64,000 bases of DNA from Verticiella sediminum (GTDB lineage: Bacteria > Pseudomonadota > Gammaproteobacteria > Burkholderiales > Burkholderiaceae_B), in assembly GCF_007558815.1 (NCBI RefSeq), contig NZ_VLTJ01000024.1, positions 1 through 64,000 on the forward strand, written 5' to 3'. The stretch's first letter is position 1. The number at the start of each line of letters is the position of its first letter. This document shows positions 26,232 to 35,052 of this stretch, piece by piece. The notes below the pieces were generated by a model. That model did no database searches. It worked only from the letters and a program-made list of their open reading frames with translations, and had not been told where the DNA came from. The position numbers were made by a program, and so were the translations under genes.

Positions 26232-26921
26232 ATGTTCGGAAGAAAACCCGCCCCCTTCAAACCCTATGCGTTTGGCGCCAAACCCAAGCGCAAGTTTCCG
26301 CGCTGGCCGATCCTGCTCGTGATCGGCATCGTCCTGGGGGGCGCGGCCGTGCTGCTGGTGCAGGAGGAATACCTGCCGCCGCGCCTTTCGCCCCAGGAAT
26401 CGGCCAGGCTGACCGAGACCAACTCCCAATTGAACCTGGCGTTGCAGCAGACGCGCAACGAGCTGGAGCAGGCGCGCGAAGCGCTCGCCCGGCAGCAGGC
26501 CGAGAGCGTGGCGCTGGCCGAGGAACTGGAGACCGCGCGCGCCGAACTGCAGCCGCTGCAGGACGACCTCGCCCTGCTCAAGGACGTGCTGCCGCCCGAC
26601 CCGCGCGGCGGCGCCCTGCAGATCCGCGCCGGCCGCTTCCTGAACGAGGGCTCGGGCCTGGACTACCACATCGTGTTGACCCGGCAGCAGGTCGGCAAGC
26701 CCTTCAAGGGCGCGGTGCAGTTCGTCGTCGAGGGCCGCTACCCCAGCGGAAGGCCGGGCAACGTCACGCTCGGCCCCATCCCGCTGGAGATGGGCGACTA
26801 TCGGAACGTGCACGGCAGCGCCCCCTTGCCCGACGGCATGCAGGCGCGCCAGATCACCGTGCGCGTGCTGGACGGCGGCGAGCGCATGCAGGCCATGCGG
26901 GTGATCAACTCGCGGAATTGA
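26232..26921 (+). CDS. DUF6776 family membrane-anchored coiled-coil protein
   Basis: Protein of 229 residues with a positively charged N-terminus (KPKRKFPRW), one membrane segment (about 25-44), a long coiled coil (about 55-120, heptads rich in L, E, A and Q) and a C-terminal beta-rich domain ending in the inner-membrane-facing periplasm. This is the layout of the DUF6776 family of betaproteobacteria. Function is unknown. AAGGA lies about twelve bases before the ATG. A neighbouring gene may have been lost: a start-less coding-like stretch follows at 26920-27089. Confidence 0.8.
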   Translation: MFGRKPAPFKPYAFGAKPKRKFPRWPILLVIGIVLGGAAVLLVQEEYLPPRLSPQESARLTETNSQLNLALQQTRNELEQAREALARQQAESVALAEELETARAELQPLQDDLALLKDVLPPDPRGGALQIRAGRFLNEGSGLDYHIVLTRQQVGKPFKGAVQFVVEGRYPSGRPGNVTLGPIPLEMGDYRNVHGSAPLPDGMQARQITVRVLDGGERMQAMRVINSRN

Positions 26922-27089
26922 ACGGCCTCAGGGGGCGTTCATCGATGATGCCCGGCATGTAGCTCCGGATTGCGTCGATCAGGGCGGCAGCCGGATCAGC
27001 GCACCCAGCTATGCCTCGATCGGGCCGGGCAACCTGACGCCATTGGCCAATCCCGGGCTGCGTGCGGTCCAGCAGAGCGCGACGTAGCC
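26920..27089 (+). pseudogene. Possible remnant of a lost gene downstream of the DUF6776 gene
   Basis: The frame ending in TAG at 27087-27089 reads a protein-like stretch containing GSRISAPSYASIGPGNL and ANPGLRAVQQSAT, but has no start codon and runs back into the previous gene. It looks like the C-terminal end of a degraded gene, though chance cannot be excluded. The family was not recognised. Confidence 0.3.
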
Positions 27090-27355
27090 GCCTCAGGCGT
27101 TCTGCTCGGCGCCCACCCCCGCCCCAAGCCGGCCAGCCTGCGCCACCGCCGCAACCGCGCACCTCCACGGCCTCAACCATTCTTTGAGGCAGGCACAGGC
27201 CGCCACGCGCGGCCTCTGCCGGATTAAACGCACAGGAAAACCTCGGCAAGCGAACGTCAAGCCGCGGCTTGCGTTCGTCACTTAAATTGGTCTCTGCGCC
27301 CTTTGCCTGCAATGTACCCACCGCAGGCCATGTGACAACCACATACCGCGAGCCC
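27090..27355. other. Intergenic region before the hyu operon
   Basis: No gene was seen here. It holds a 7-base-stem hairpin (AGGCCGC-CACGC-GCGGCCT, 27197-27215) flanked by GGCAG and CTGCC, which could end upstream transcription. The large dyad at 27251-27277 follows, then an AT-rich stretch (CTTAAATTGG) and the hyuB start. Confidence 0.5.
27251..27277. promoter_or_regulatory. Large dyad upstream of the hyu operon
   Basis: Arms CGAACG-T-CAAGCCG and CGGCTTG-CGTTCG meet with no loop, giving 13 paired bases per arm and a single bulged T. The inner part, CAAGCCGCGGCTTG, is a perfect 14-bp palindrome. It ends 78 bp before the hyuB start, suitable for an operator. As RNA it would need an unpaired loop at the centre, which favours a DNA-level role. 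Confidence 0.5.
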
Positions 27356-29065
27356 ATGCCAGAGACCTCCTCTTCAGACCACAGCATCGATCCCGTCACG
27401 CTCGAGATCTGGTGGAGCCGCCTCGTCGCCATCGCCGACGAGGCGGCCACCACGCTGCTGCGTACCGCCTTCTCCACCATCGTGCGCGAATCGAAGGATT
27501 TCGCGACCGTGCTGATGAATCGCGAAGGCCAGTCCATCGCCGAATCCACCGGGGGCATTCCCGCCTTCGCGGGCATCATCCCGCGCACGGCCAAGGCCAT
27601 GCTCAGGGAATACGCCCCCGAGAGCTGGCGCGAGGGCGACGTGATGATCACGAACAACCCGTGGCTGGCCACCGGCCACCTGCCCGACATGGCGATCATC
27701 ACGCCGATCTTCCATCAGGGCCGGCTGGTCGGCTTTGCGGGGTCGGCGGCCCACTCGCCCGACGTCGGCGGCAACGGGACCGCCGCCAGCCGCGATCTGT
27801 ACGAGGAAGGCGTGTGCATTCCGCCGATGCACTTGTACCGCGCCGGCCGGCGCAACGAGGACATGCTCAAGCTGTTCCTCAACAACGTGCGGGTGCCCGG
27901 GCAGGTGCTCGGCGACCTCGAAGCGCAGGTCACCGCCAACGAGGTCTGCCGCCGTCGCACCCTGGAGTTCCTCGCCGACACCGGCCTGGACGATCTCCAG
28001 GCGCTGGGGCACGCAGTGCATGTCCATTCGGAGCGGGCGATGCGCAAGGCGATCGCCGCGATACCCGACGGCCGCTACGAGTCCGAGATCCACGCCGACG
28101 GCATTCCCGGCCAGCCCACGCGCATCTGCTGCGTCATCGAGATCGAAGGCGACAATCTGACGGTGGACTACACCGGCAGTTCGCCGCAGGTCGCCGCGGG
28201 CATCAACTGCACGATGAACTACACCCAGGCGTACTCGGTGTATCCGCTCAAGTGCGCGCTGGACCCGCGCACGCGCCGCAACGAGGGTTCGTACCGGCCC
28301 ATCCGCATCGTCGCGCCCGAAGGCAGCATCCTGAACGCCCGCTATCCGGCCGCCGTCAGCGCGCGCCATCTGTCGGGCCACCTGCTGTGCTGCGCCATCT
28401 ACCAGGCCCTGGCCCCGGCCATGCCGGGCAACGTGCTGGCCGACAGCGGCAGCGCTCCGGCCATGCGCATTCGCTTCAGCGGCAGCACGCAGACGCATGC
28501 GCGCTTTGCGCAACTGTTGTTCTCCAGCGGCGGGATGGGCGCTTCGCTGCATGGCGACGGCCTGTCGACCACCATGTTCCCCACCAACTCGGGCGCCGGC
28601 AGCGTCGAGGCCCTGGAGGCCGTGTCTCCGCTGCTCGTGCGCTGCAAGGAGTATCGCGAGGACTCCGGCGGCGCCGGGCGGCATCGCGGCGGCCTCGGCC
28701 AACGCTGCGAAGTGCAGAACCTGAACCGCTCGCCGGTCCAGGTCGTCCTGCTGGGCGATCGCGAGCATCACCGCGCGCTCGGCCTGGCGGGCGGCCTGGC
28801 GGGCGCGTCCGGCGCCGCCATGCTGGGCCGCGAGGGCGAGCCGCTCAGCTTGAAGAGCCGCGTCAGCCTGCCGGCCGACGAGACGCTCACGCTCTTGTTC
28901 GCCGGCGGCGGCGGCTACGGCGACCCGACCGAGCGCAGCCGCGACGATATCCGGCGCGACATCGCCCTTGGCTTCGTCTCGCGCGCGGCGGCGCAGCGGG
29001 ACTACGGTTTCGATGAGGCCGCGGACACGGCGCAGCCTTCCACCCCGCACGAGATCCTCATATGA
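27356..29065 (+). CDS. Hydantoinase B / oxoprolinase family protein (HyuB-type)
   Basis: Protein of 569 residues matching the HyuB/acetone-carboxylase-alpha-like family over its whole length: DPVTLEIWWSRLVAIADEA at the start, GDVMITNNPW near 100, and GGAGRHRGGLGQ near 440. With HyuA partners these enzymes open hydantoins or 5-oxoproline at the cost of ATP, or carboxylate ketones. The ATG at 27356 is chosen because family homology starts there; a start at 27269 is less likely. It overlaps the HyuA start in ATGA. It is the first gene of a five-gene coupled operon. Confidence 0.92.
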   Translation: MPETSSSDHSIDPVTLEIWWSRLVAIADEAATTLLRTAFSTIVRESKDFATVLMNREGQSIAESTGGIPAFAGIIPRTAKAMLREYAPESWREGDVMITNNPWLATGHLPDMAIITPIFHQGRLVGFAGSAAHSPDVGGNGTAASRDLYEEGVCIPPMHLYRAGRRNEDMLKLFLNNVRVPGQVLGDLEAQVTANEVCRRRTLEFLADTGLDDLQALGHAVHVHSERAMRKAIAAIPDGRYESEIHADGIPGQPTRICCVIEIEGDNLTVDYTGSSPQVAAGINCTMNYTQAYSVYPLKCALDPRTRRNEGSYRPIRIVAPEGSILNARYPAAVSARHLSGHLLCCAIYQALAPAMPGNVLADSGSAPAMRIRFSGSTQTHARFAQLLFSSGGMGASLHGDGLSTTMFPTNSGAGSVEALEAVSPLLVRCKEYREDSGGAGRHRGGLGQRCEVQNLNRSPVQVVLLGDREHHRALGLAGGLAGASGAAMLGREGEPLSLKSRVSLPADETLTLLFAGGGGYGDPTERSRDDIRRDIALGFVSRAAAQRDYGFDEAADTAQPSTPHEILI

Positions 29066-31197
29066 ACATGCGTACCACCCGAATCGGCGTCGACATCGGC
29101 GGCACCTTTACCGACTTCGTCCTGCACGACGAGGCGCGAGGCATCACGCGCACCGGCAAACGCCCGACCACGCCCGAGCAGCCCAGCCGGGCCATCGTCG
29201 AGGGCATCGAGCGCCTGCTCGCGGAGACCGGCACGAGCGCGGGCCAGATCGCCGACATCGTGCACGGCACCACGCTCATCACCAACACCGTGCTCGAACG
29301 CACGGGCGCCAAGGTGGGCCTGCTGGCCACGGCGGGCCTGCGCGACGTGCTGGAAATGGGCAGGGAAAGCCGCTACGACGTGGACGACCTCTTCATGCAG
29401 CCCGTGCCGGTGCTGGTTGCGCGCCAGTTGCGGCGCGGCATCGGCGGGCGCCTGCGGGCCGACGGCGGCGAGCAAGAGCCGCTGGACGAGCAGGCCGTGG
29501 CGCGCGAAGTGCGCGCGCTGGTGGAAGACCACGGCATCGAGGCCCTGGCCATCGCCTTCATGCATGCCTACCGCAACCCGGCGCACGAGCGCCGGGCGCG
29601 GGAGATCGTGCACGCGCTGTACCCGGACCTGCTGGTGAGCCTGTCCTGCGAGGTCGCGCCGGAGATCCGCGAGTACGAGCGCACGACGACGGCCTGCGTC
29701 AATGCCTACGTGCAGCCCAGGGTGCACGGCTATCTCGAGCGGCTCGGCGGCGATCTCGCCGCCCTGGGCTTCGAGGGCAATCTGTACATCATGCTGTCGG
29801 GCGGCGGCATCACCACGGTCGAAGACGCCAAGCGCTATCCCGTGCGCCTGATCGAATCCGGGCCGGCGGCCGGCGCCATGGCCGCGGCCTTCATGGCGCG
29901 CCTGACGGACGAGGAGCGCGTGATCTCCTTCGACGTCGGCGGCACCACGGCCAAGATGTGCCTGATCGAGCAGGGGCGCCCGCACATCAAGCACGATTTC
30001 GAGGCGGGGCGGCTGCGCAAGTTCATGCAGGGTTCGGGCCTGCCGCTGAAGGTCACGGTCATCGACATGATCGAGATCGGCTCCGGTGGAGGCTCGATCG
30101 CGATGGCCGACCCCACGGGGCTCATGAAGGTCGGCCCGCGCAGCGCAAGCTCGGTACCGGGGCCGGTGTGCTACGACCGCGGCGGCACCGAGCCCACGGT
30201 CACCGACGCCGACCTGCTGCTCGGCTACCTGAACCCCGAGTATTTCCTCGGCGGCGAGATGGCGCTTTCGCTGGACAAGGTGCGGCGCGCCATCCACGAG
30301 CGCCTGGCGCTGCCCCTGGGCCTGGACAACGAAAGCGCGGCCCGCGGCATCCAGGAGATCGTCAACGAGAACATGGCGGCGGCCACCCGCATGCACCTGG
30401 CCGAGAAGGGCAAGGACCCGCGCGCCTACACGCTGTTCGCCTTCGGCGGCGCCGGCCCGGTCCACGCCTACGCGCTGGCCAGGAGGCTCAAGCTGAGCCG
30501 CATCATCGTGCCGATGGGCGCGGGGGTGGTGTCCGCTCTGGGCTTTCTGGTGGCGGCTCCCGCGGTGGACGAGGTGCGCGGCTACGTCACCGGGCTCGAC
30601 AGCGCCGACTGGACGCACGTCAACGCGATCTTTGCCGAGATGGAGCATGCCGCCACCGCGATCCTCCAGGGTGCCGCCGGGCGGGACGCCCGGATTTGCC
30701 TGCAACTGTCGGCCGACATGCGCTACCTGGGCCAGGGCTTCGAGATCACCGTGCCGATTCCGGCCGCGCCGCTCGGGCCGCAGCATGTCGCGGCGATTCG
30801 CCAGTCCTTCCTGGATACCTATGCGGAACGGTTCGACCGCGTCGTGCAGGACGTCGACGTCGAGGTGATCAACTGGCGGCTGTCGGCCTCGCTGCCGGCC
30901 CAGCACATCAGCCTGGCGCACCAGCCGGTGGACACGCCGGCCCGGCGCGGTGAACGGGAGGTGTTCTTCCACGGCTTCGGCAACATCGCGACCCCCGTCT
31001 ACGACCGCTATGCCCTGAAGCCCGGCATGCATCTGCAGGGCCCGGCCGTGGTGGAGGAGCGCGAATCGAGCTGCAGCTTCGGGCCGGACTGCAGTTTCCG
31101 GATCGACGCCCACTTCAATCTGGTCATTGACATCGATCCGGACTTCGCCCTTGCGGGGAGCGCCGAAGCGCGGCAAGCCGAAGGAGTGCTCCAATGA
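29062..31197 (+). CDS. Hydantoinase A / oxoprolinase family protein (HyuA-type)
   Basis: ATP-dependent partner subunit of 711 residues. The N-terminal actin-like fold has the phosphate-binding GVDIGGTFTDF, followed by DIVHGTTLITNTVLERTGAK; the middle holds FDVGGTTAKMCLI; and FAFGGAGPVHAYALARRL near residue 460 is the second nucleotide-site region. The start overlaps the hyuB stop, and the stop overlaps the dehydrogenase start, both as ATGA, so subunits are made in step. The substrate may be a cyclic amide, lactam or ketone. No biotin or gamma subunit typical of acetone carboxylase is present. Confidence 0.92.
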   Translation: MNMRTTRIGVDIGGTFTDFVLHDEARGITRTGKRPTTPEQPSRAIVEGIERLLAETGTSAGQIADIVHGTTLITNTVLERTGAKVGLLATAGLRDVLEMGRESRYDVDDLFMQPVPVLVARQLRRGIGGRLRADGGEQEPLDEQAVAREVRALVEDHGIEALAIAFMHAYRNPAHERRAREIVHALYPDLLVSLSCEVAPEIREYERTTTACVNAYVQPRVHGYLERLGGDLAALGFEGNLYIMLSGGGITTVEDAKRYPVRLIESGPAAGAMAAAFMARLTDEERVISFDVGGTTAKMCLIEQGRPHIKHDFEAGRLRKFMQGSGLPLKVTVIDMIEIGSGGGSIAMADPTGLMKVGPRSASSVPGPVCYDRGGTEPTVTDADLLLGYLNPEYFLGGEMALSLDKVRRAIHERLALPLGLDNESAARGIQEIVNENMAAATRMHLAEKGKDPRAYTLFAFGGAGPVHAYALARRLKLSRIIVPMGAGVVSALGFLVAAPAVDEVRGYVTGLDSADWTHVNAIFAEMEHAATAILQGAAGRDARICLQLSADMRYLGQGFEITVPIPAAPLGPQHVAAIRQSFLDTYAERFDRVVQDVDVEVINWRLSASLPAQHISLAHQPVDTPARRGEREVFFHGFGNIATPVYDRYALKPGMHLQGPAVVEERESSCSFGPDCSFRIDAHFNLVIDIDPDFALAGSAEARQAEGVLQ

Positions 31198-32243
31198 CCG
31201 CCGCATCGAGCGCCGTACGGCATCGCGTGGTCGTGACCCAGCGCTTTTTCGACGCGGCCACGCGCGACCATCTCCAGGCCCACGGCTGCGAGGTCGTGGA
31301 GGCCGAACTGCCGCCCGGCCAGGCCGATGCCGATCTGGACGAGCCGCGCCTGCGCGAACTGCTGGACGGCGCGGCCGGCTGGATCGTGGGCCATGCCCGT
31401 GTGACGGACACGCTGCTGGCCGGCCTGCCGCATCTTCGGGTGATCGCGCGGCGCGGCGTGGGCTACGAACGCGTGGACCTGGCCGCGGTGCGCCGCCACG
31501 GCATGGTCGCCACCATCGCCGCCGGCGGCAACGACGCCTGCGTCGCGGACCACGCACTGGCGCTGATGCTGGCCGTGTCCCGCCGGCTGCGCGAAGGCCA
31601 GCGCCGGCTCGAAGCAGATTCCTGGGCCATCCCGCTGGGCAACGACCTGTACCGCAAGACCGTGGGCGTGGTGGGCCTGGGCCGCATCGGGCGCGGTGTG
31701 GTGCAGCGGCTGCGCGGGTTCGAGTGCCGCATCCTGGTCCACAGCCCGCACGTCGATGCCGGCTGGGCCGAGGCGCAGGGCGTCGAAGCCGTGCCGATGG
31801 ACGCGCTGCTGGCGCAGTCCGACGTGGTGACGCTGCATGCCCCGCTCACGACCGAGACGCGCTTTCTGATCGATGCGCCGGCCATCGCGCGCATGCAGCC
31901 GAGCGCGATCCTCGTCAACACCGCGCGCGGCGGCCTGGTCGAAGACCGGCACCTGCTGCAGGCGCTGGAAGCCGGCCGGCTGCAGGGCGCCGGGCTGGAC
32001 GTCTTCGTGAGCGAGGCGGACGCCGGCTACGCGGACGTGACGCGGGCCCTGGTGGCGCGCGCCGACGTGGTGGCCTCGCCGCATGCGGGCGCCTCGACGC
32101 ACGAAGGCCTGAACAGGACGAACCGCATCGCGGCCGAATGCGTGCTCGCCGTGCTCCAAGACCGGTCCCCGCCGGCAGCGTGCCTGATCGCCGATGGCCG
32201 CGCCGCGGCAGGCACCCCCCTTACTACCAGGAGGCAAGCGTGA
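31194..32243 (+). CDS. D-isomer-specific 2-hydroxyacid dehydrogenase
   Basis: NAD(P)-dependent oxidoreductase of 349 residues, interconverting a 2-keto acid and a D-2-hydroxy acid. The nucleotide motif GLGRIG is at 161-166; the expected catalytic residues are Arg245 (NTARGG), Glu274 and His297 (SPHAGAS). The start overlaps hyuA and the stop overlaps the next GTG start by four bases. Its presence inside a hydantoinase-type operon suggests that ring opening yields a hydroxy or keto acid. The exact acid is not predictable. Confidence 0.9.
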   Translation: MTAASSAVRHRVVVTQRFFDAATRDHLQAHGCEVVEAELPPGQADADLDEPRLRELLDGAAGWIVGHARVTDTLLAGLPHLRVIARRGVGYERVDLAAVRRHGMVATIAAGGNDACVADHALALMLAVSRRLREGQRRLEADSWAIPLGNDLYRKTVGVVGLGRIGRGVVQRLRGFECRILVHSPHVDAGWAEAQGVEAVPMDALLAQSDVVTLHAPLTTETRFLIDAPAIARMQPSAILVNTARGGLVEDRHLLQALEAGRLQGAGLDVFVSEADAGYADVTRALVARADVVASPHAGASTHEGLNRTNRIAAECVLAVLQDRSPPAACLIADGRAAAGTPLTTRRQA

Positions 32244-33619
32244 AAACCGCAGTGAAGATTCTGGTCCCCTCCGGCGCCATCGGCGCGGGCGCAACCCGGT
32301 CCCCCGAGCCCTTCGAACGCGGTGTGCGCGAGCGCCCCGACGTGATCGCGGTCGACGGCGGCTCCACGGATTCCGGCCCGTACTACCTGGGCTCGGGCGA
32401 ACCCAAGCCTCCGCGCGGCGCCTTGCGCGCCGAACTGCGCCAGGTCATGGTCGCGCGCGCTGAGCTCGGCGTGCCGCTGATCGTGGGCAGTTGCGGGACC
32501 TCCGGTTCCGACAATGGCGTGGACGTCATGCGCGCGCTGTGCGAAGACATCGCCAAGGAACTCGGGCAGACCGTGCGCGTCGCATGCATCTACAGCGAGC
32601 AGTCGGGCGAGACCCTGAAGGCCGCGCTGCGCGAAGGCCGCATCAGCGCCCTGAAGCCGGAGCGCGCGCTCGACGATGCGCTGATCGATCGCTGCTCGCG
32701 CATCGTGGCGGCCATGGGCGTGGAGCCCATCATCCATGCCCTGCAACAGGGGGTGGACATCGTGCTGGCCGGCCGCGCGACCGACACCGCCCTCATGGCC
32801 GCGGTCCCGATCATGCAGGGCATGGCCCCCGGCGCCTCGTGGCACGCGGGCAAGATCCTCGAATGCGGCGCCATGTGCACCACCAAGCCGGCTTCCGGCG
32901 CCGTGCTGGCCACGGTGGACGGCACGGGCTTCACGATCCATGCGTTGGCCGAAGGCGGGCGCGCCACGCCGCGCACGGTGCTGGCGCACATGCTGTACGA
33001 GAACTCCAACCCGTACGTGCTGGTCGAGCCCGGTGGCGTGCTCGACGTGACCGAGGCCACCTATACCTCGGTGGACGAGCGCAGCGTGCGGGTGGAGGGC
33101 TCGACCTGGACGCCGAGCGAACGCTATACCGTCAAGCTCGAAGGCGCGGCTCCCGTCGGCTATCAGGGCGTGATCCTGAACACATTGCGCTCGCCGCGCT
33201 ACAAGGGGCGGTTCGACGAATGGCTCAGCAGCCTCGAAACCCGGGTCCGCGCGGGCATCGCGTCCCAGCTCGGGCTGGCGCCGACGGACTACCACCTGCA
33301 GTTTCGCGCCATCGGACGCAATGCCACGCTGGGGGAACTGGAAACGGCGAGCGCCGACCCGGTGGAGATCGGCGTCATGGGCATCGTGACCTCGCCGAGC
33401 CAGGCCCGCACGAAGGAACTGCTGTCCATGCTGAACTCGCCGATGCTGCACTTTCCGCTGCCGGACGACGAGGAACTGCCCACGCATGCATTCCCGTTCT
33501 CGCCGGCCACCATGGACAGGGGCGTGGTCTACGAGTTCGTGCTCAACCATGTGATGACCGTGGACGACCCTCTGTCGCCTTTCCGTTTCAGCTACGCCAC
33601 TTTCGGAGTCGCGCCATGA
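32240..33619 (+). CDS. AtuA family protein (DUF1446; acyclic terpene utilisation type)
   Basis: Protein of 459 residues in the AtuA/DUF1446 family. Visible segments are VDGGSTDSGPYYLGSGE near 35-50, PLIVGSCGTSGSDNGVD near 75-90 and VLAGRATDTALMAA near 175. AtuA was named from the citronellol/geraniol pathway of Pseudomonas, but biochemical roles of the wider family are largely unknown. The start is GTG at 32240, five bases after AGGAGG, overlapping the dehydrogenase stop as GTGA. Its stop overlaps the DUF4387 start. It forms the common AtuA-DUF4387 pair. Confidence 0.87.
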   Translation: MKTAVKILVPSGAIGAGATRSPEPFERGVRERPDVIAVDGGSTDSGPYYLGSGEPKPPRGALRAELRQVMVARAELGVPLIVGSCGTSGSDNGVDVMRALCEDIAKELGQTVRVACIYSEQSGETLKAALREGRISALKPERALDDALIDRCSRIVAAMGVEPIIHALQQGVDIVLAGRATDTALMAAVPIMQGMAPGASWHAGKILECGAMCTTKPASGAVLATVDGTGFTIHALAEGGRATPRTVLAHMLYENSNPYVLVEPGGVLDVTEATYTSVDERSVRVEGSTWTPSERYTVKLEGAAPVGYQGVILNTLRSPRYKGRFDEWLSSLETRVRAGIASQLGLAPTDYHLQFRAIGRNATLGELETASADPVEIGVMGIVTSPSQARTKELLSMLNSPMLHFPLPDDEELPTHAFPFSPATMDRGVVYEFVLNHVMTVDDPLSPFRFSYATFGVAP

Positions 33620-33933
33620 AGCCCACCGACACCGGCTACCACATCCGTTCCAAGAACGCGGGGCCGTTCTGGCTCACCATCGACATCTTCTGCGACGATG
33701 CCGGCGTCTACCGGCGCATGTGCGACGAGCCGCTGCTGGGCCCCGAGGCCATCGGCCGGCTGCTGCGCACCTCGCCCGAAGGCATCAAGACCTTCCACGT
33801 CGACGCCTTGAACGTCATCAAGATCAGCCTGCCCAGGCCGGTCGTGCAGGGCGCGCTCGAGGACAGGGACATGCACGGCGCGCAGTGGGCCAACCTGGTA
33901 CGCGAATCCCTGGCGTCCGCGCACGCATCCTGA
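33616..33933 (+). CDS. DUF4387 family protein
   Basis: Short protein of 105 residues matching DUF4387, which very often follows or is fused to AtuA/DUF1446 proteins. It contains AGPFWLTIDIFCDD and VIKISLPRP as conserved-looking parts. Start and AtuA stop overlap in ATGA, consistent with a small subunit of the same complex. Function unknown. It is the last gene before an intrinsic terminator. Confidence 0.85.
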   Translation: MKPTDTGYHIRSKNAGPFWLTIDIFCDDAGVYRRMCDEPLLGPEAIGRLLRTSPEGIKTFHVDALNVIKISLPRPVVQGALEDRDMHGAQWANLVRESLASAHAS

Positions 33934-33951
33934 GCCGGTCCGCATTCCCGG

Positions 33952-33979
33952 GCAGACGCATCGCGTCTGCTCTTTCTTA
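33952..33979 (+). terminator. Intrinsic terminator after the DUF4387 gene
   Basis: Perfect 8-bp stem GCAGACGC, loop ATC, GCGTCTGC, followed directly by TCTTTCTTA. This is one of the few stem-plus-T-tract structures found in the window. It ends the hyu operon before the Bug receptor gene, or lets the receptor be expressed at a different level. Confidence 0.7.
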
Positions 33980-34012
33980 CATAAAAAATCACAAGAAAAT
34001 GGAGACACTCCA

Positions 34013-35017
34013 ATGCGAGACCCTGGACGCTTCGCCCGTCGCCGTCGCATGCTCCTGGCCGCCGGCGCCTGCCTGATCTCACCTGTGCCGGCGCTTCATG
34101 CGCGGCAGGAGCCGGACTATCCGTCCAGGCCCATCGTGCTGGTCGTGCCCAACACGCCCGGCTCGTCGGTCGACACCATGTCGCGGCGAATCTCGGCGCC
34201 CATGTCGGCCAGTCTCGGGCAGCCCATCGTGATCGAGAACAACGCCGGCTCGGGCGGGGTGATCGGCGTGCAGCAGATCCTGCGCGCGCCCCGGGACGGC
34301 CATACGATCGGCGTCGTCTCGAACAACTTCAGCATCAGCCCTTATCTGTACAAGCTGCCCTACGACCCGGTCAGGGACATCGTGCCGATATCGATCCTGA
34401 GCAGCGGGCCGCTGGTGTTGACGGTCAACCCGGGCCTGCCCGTCGACACACTGCAGGAGCTGCTCGCGCTCGCGAGGTCGCGCACCGGCAAGACCTCGCT
34501 CACCTTCGGCAGCGCCGGGCTGGGTTCGGTCCCCCACCTGGCGGGCGCGTTGCTGACCACGCTGTCCGGCGTGGAGCTGCTGCACGTGCCCTACAAGGGC
34601 ATGAGCACCTATATCACCGACCTCATGAGCGGACAGATCGACATCGGCTTCATGCCCACGGCGGCCGCCGTCCCGCTGGTCAGGCGGGGAAGTCTGCGCC
34701 CCATCGCGGTGACCGCGGCCCGTCGCGCCGCCAGCTTTCCCGACCTGCCCACGATAGCCGAGGCGGGCCTGCCGGGCTATGAACTCGACGGCTCGCTGGC
34801 GGCCATCGCAGCGGCGGGCACGCCGCCGGCCGTCATGCAGCGCCTGAACACCGCGATCGTGGATGCCATGCACTCGCCCGAAGTGACGCAGTACGCGAAT
34901 GAACAGGGTACGGACATCGTGGGCAGTACGATGGAGCAGGCGCAGCGCTGGTTCGCGCGCGACTTCGAGGTTTATGGCAAGCTCGCGCAGCGCATTGGCC
35001 TGAACCCCGCGAACTGA
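34013..35017 (+). CDS. Bug family tripartite tricarboxylate transporter receptor
   Basis: Periplasmic receptor of 334 residues; the N-terminus RFARRRRMLLAAGACLI followed by a cleavage site near LHARQ is a signal peptide with Tat-like arginines. Marks are YPSRPIVLVVPNTPGSSVD, ENNAGSGGVIG and LPTIAEAGLPGYE. GGAG is eight bases before the ATG. It follows the hyu operon after a terminator and precedes a LysR gene, so it is the probable receptor for that pathway. It is unusually close to the Bug protein encoded at 35986-37038 on the other strand. Confidence 0.92.
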   Translation: MRDPGRFARRRRMLLAAGACLISPVPALHARQEPDYPSRPIVLVVPNTPGSSVDTMSRRISAPMSASLGQPIVIENNAGSGGVIGVQQILRAPRDGHTIGVVSNNFSISPYLYKLPYDPVRDIVPISILSSGPLVLTVNPGLPVDTLQELLALARSRTGKTSLTFGSAGLGSVPHLAGALLTTLSGVELLHVPYKGMSTYITDLMSGQIDIGFMPTAAAVPLVRRGSLRPIAVTAARRAASFPDLPTIAEAGLPGYELDGSLAAIAAAGTPPAVMQRLNTAIVDAMHSPEVTQYANEQGTDIVGSTMEQAQRWFARDFEVYGKLAQRIGLNPAN

Positions 35018-35052
35018 GCCTGCCCGCGTGCCGGCCCTAAGGTGTGTCCACC

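Noticed and set aside
26905-27702. Minus-strand frame of 265 codons between the DUF6776 gene and hyuB
   Set aside because: It overlaps the hyuB N-terminal coding part antisense and has no domain or start support.
29002-31557. Minus-strand open frame of about 851 codons
   Set aside because: Antisense to hyuA and the start of the dehydrogenase gene, with no domain and no ribosome site.
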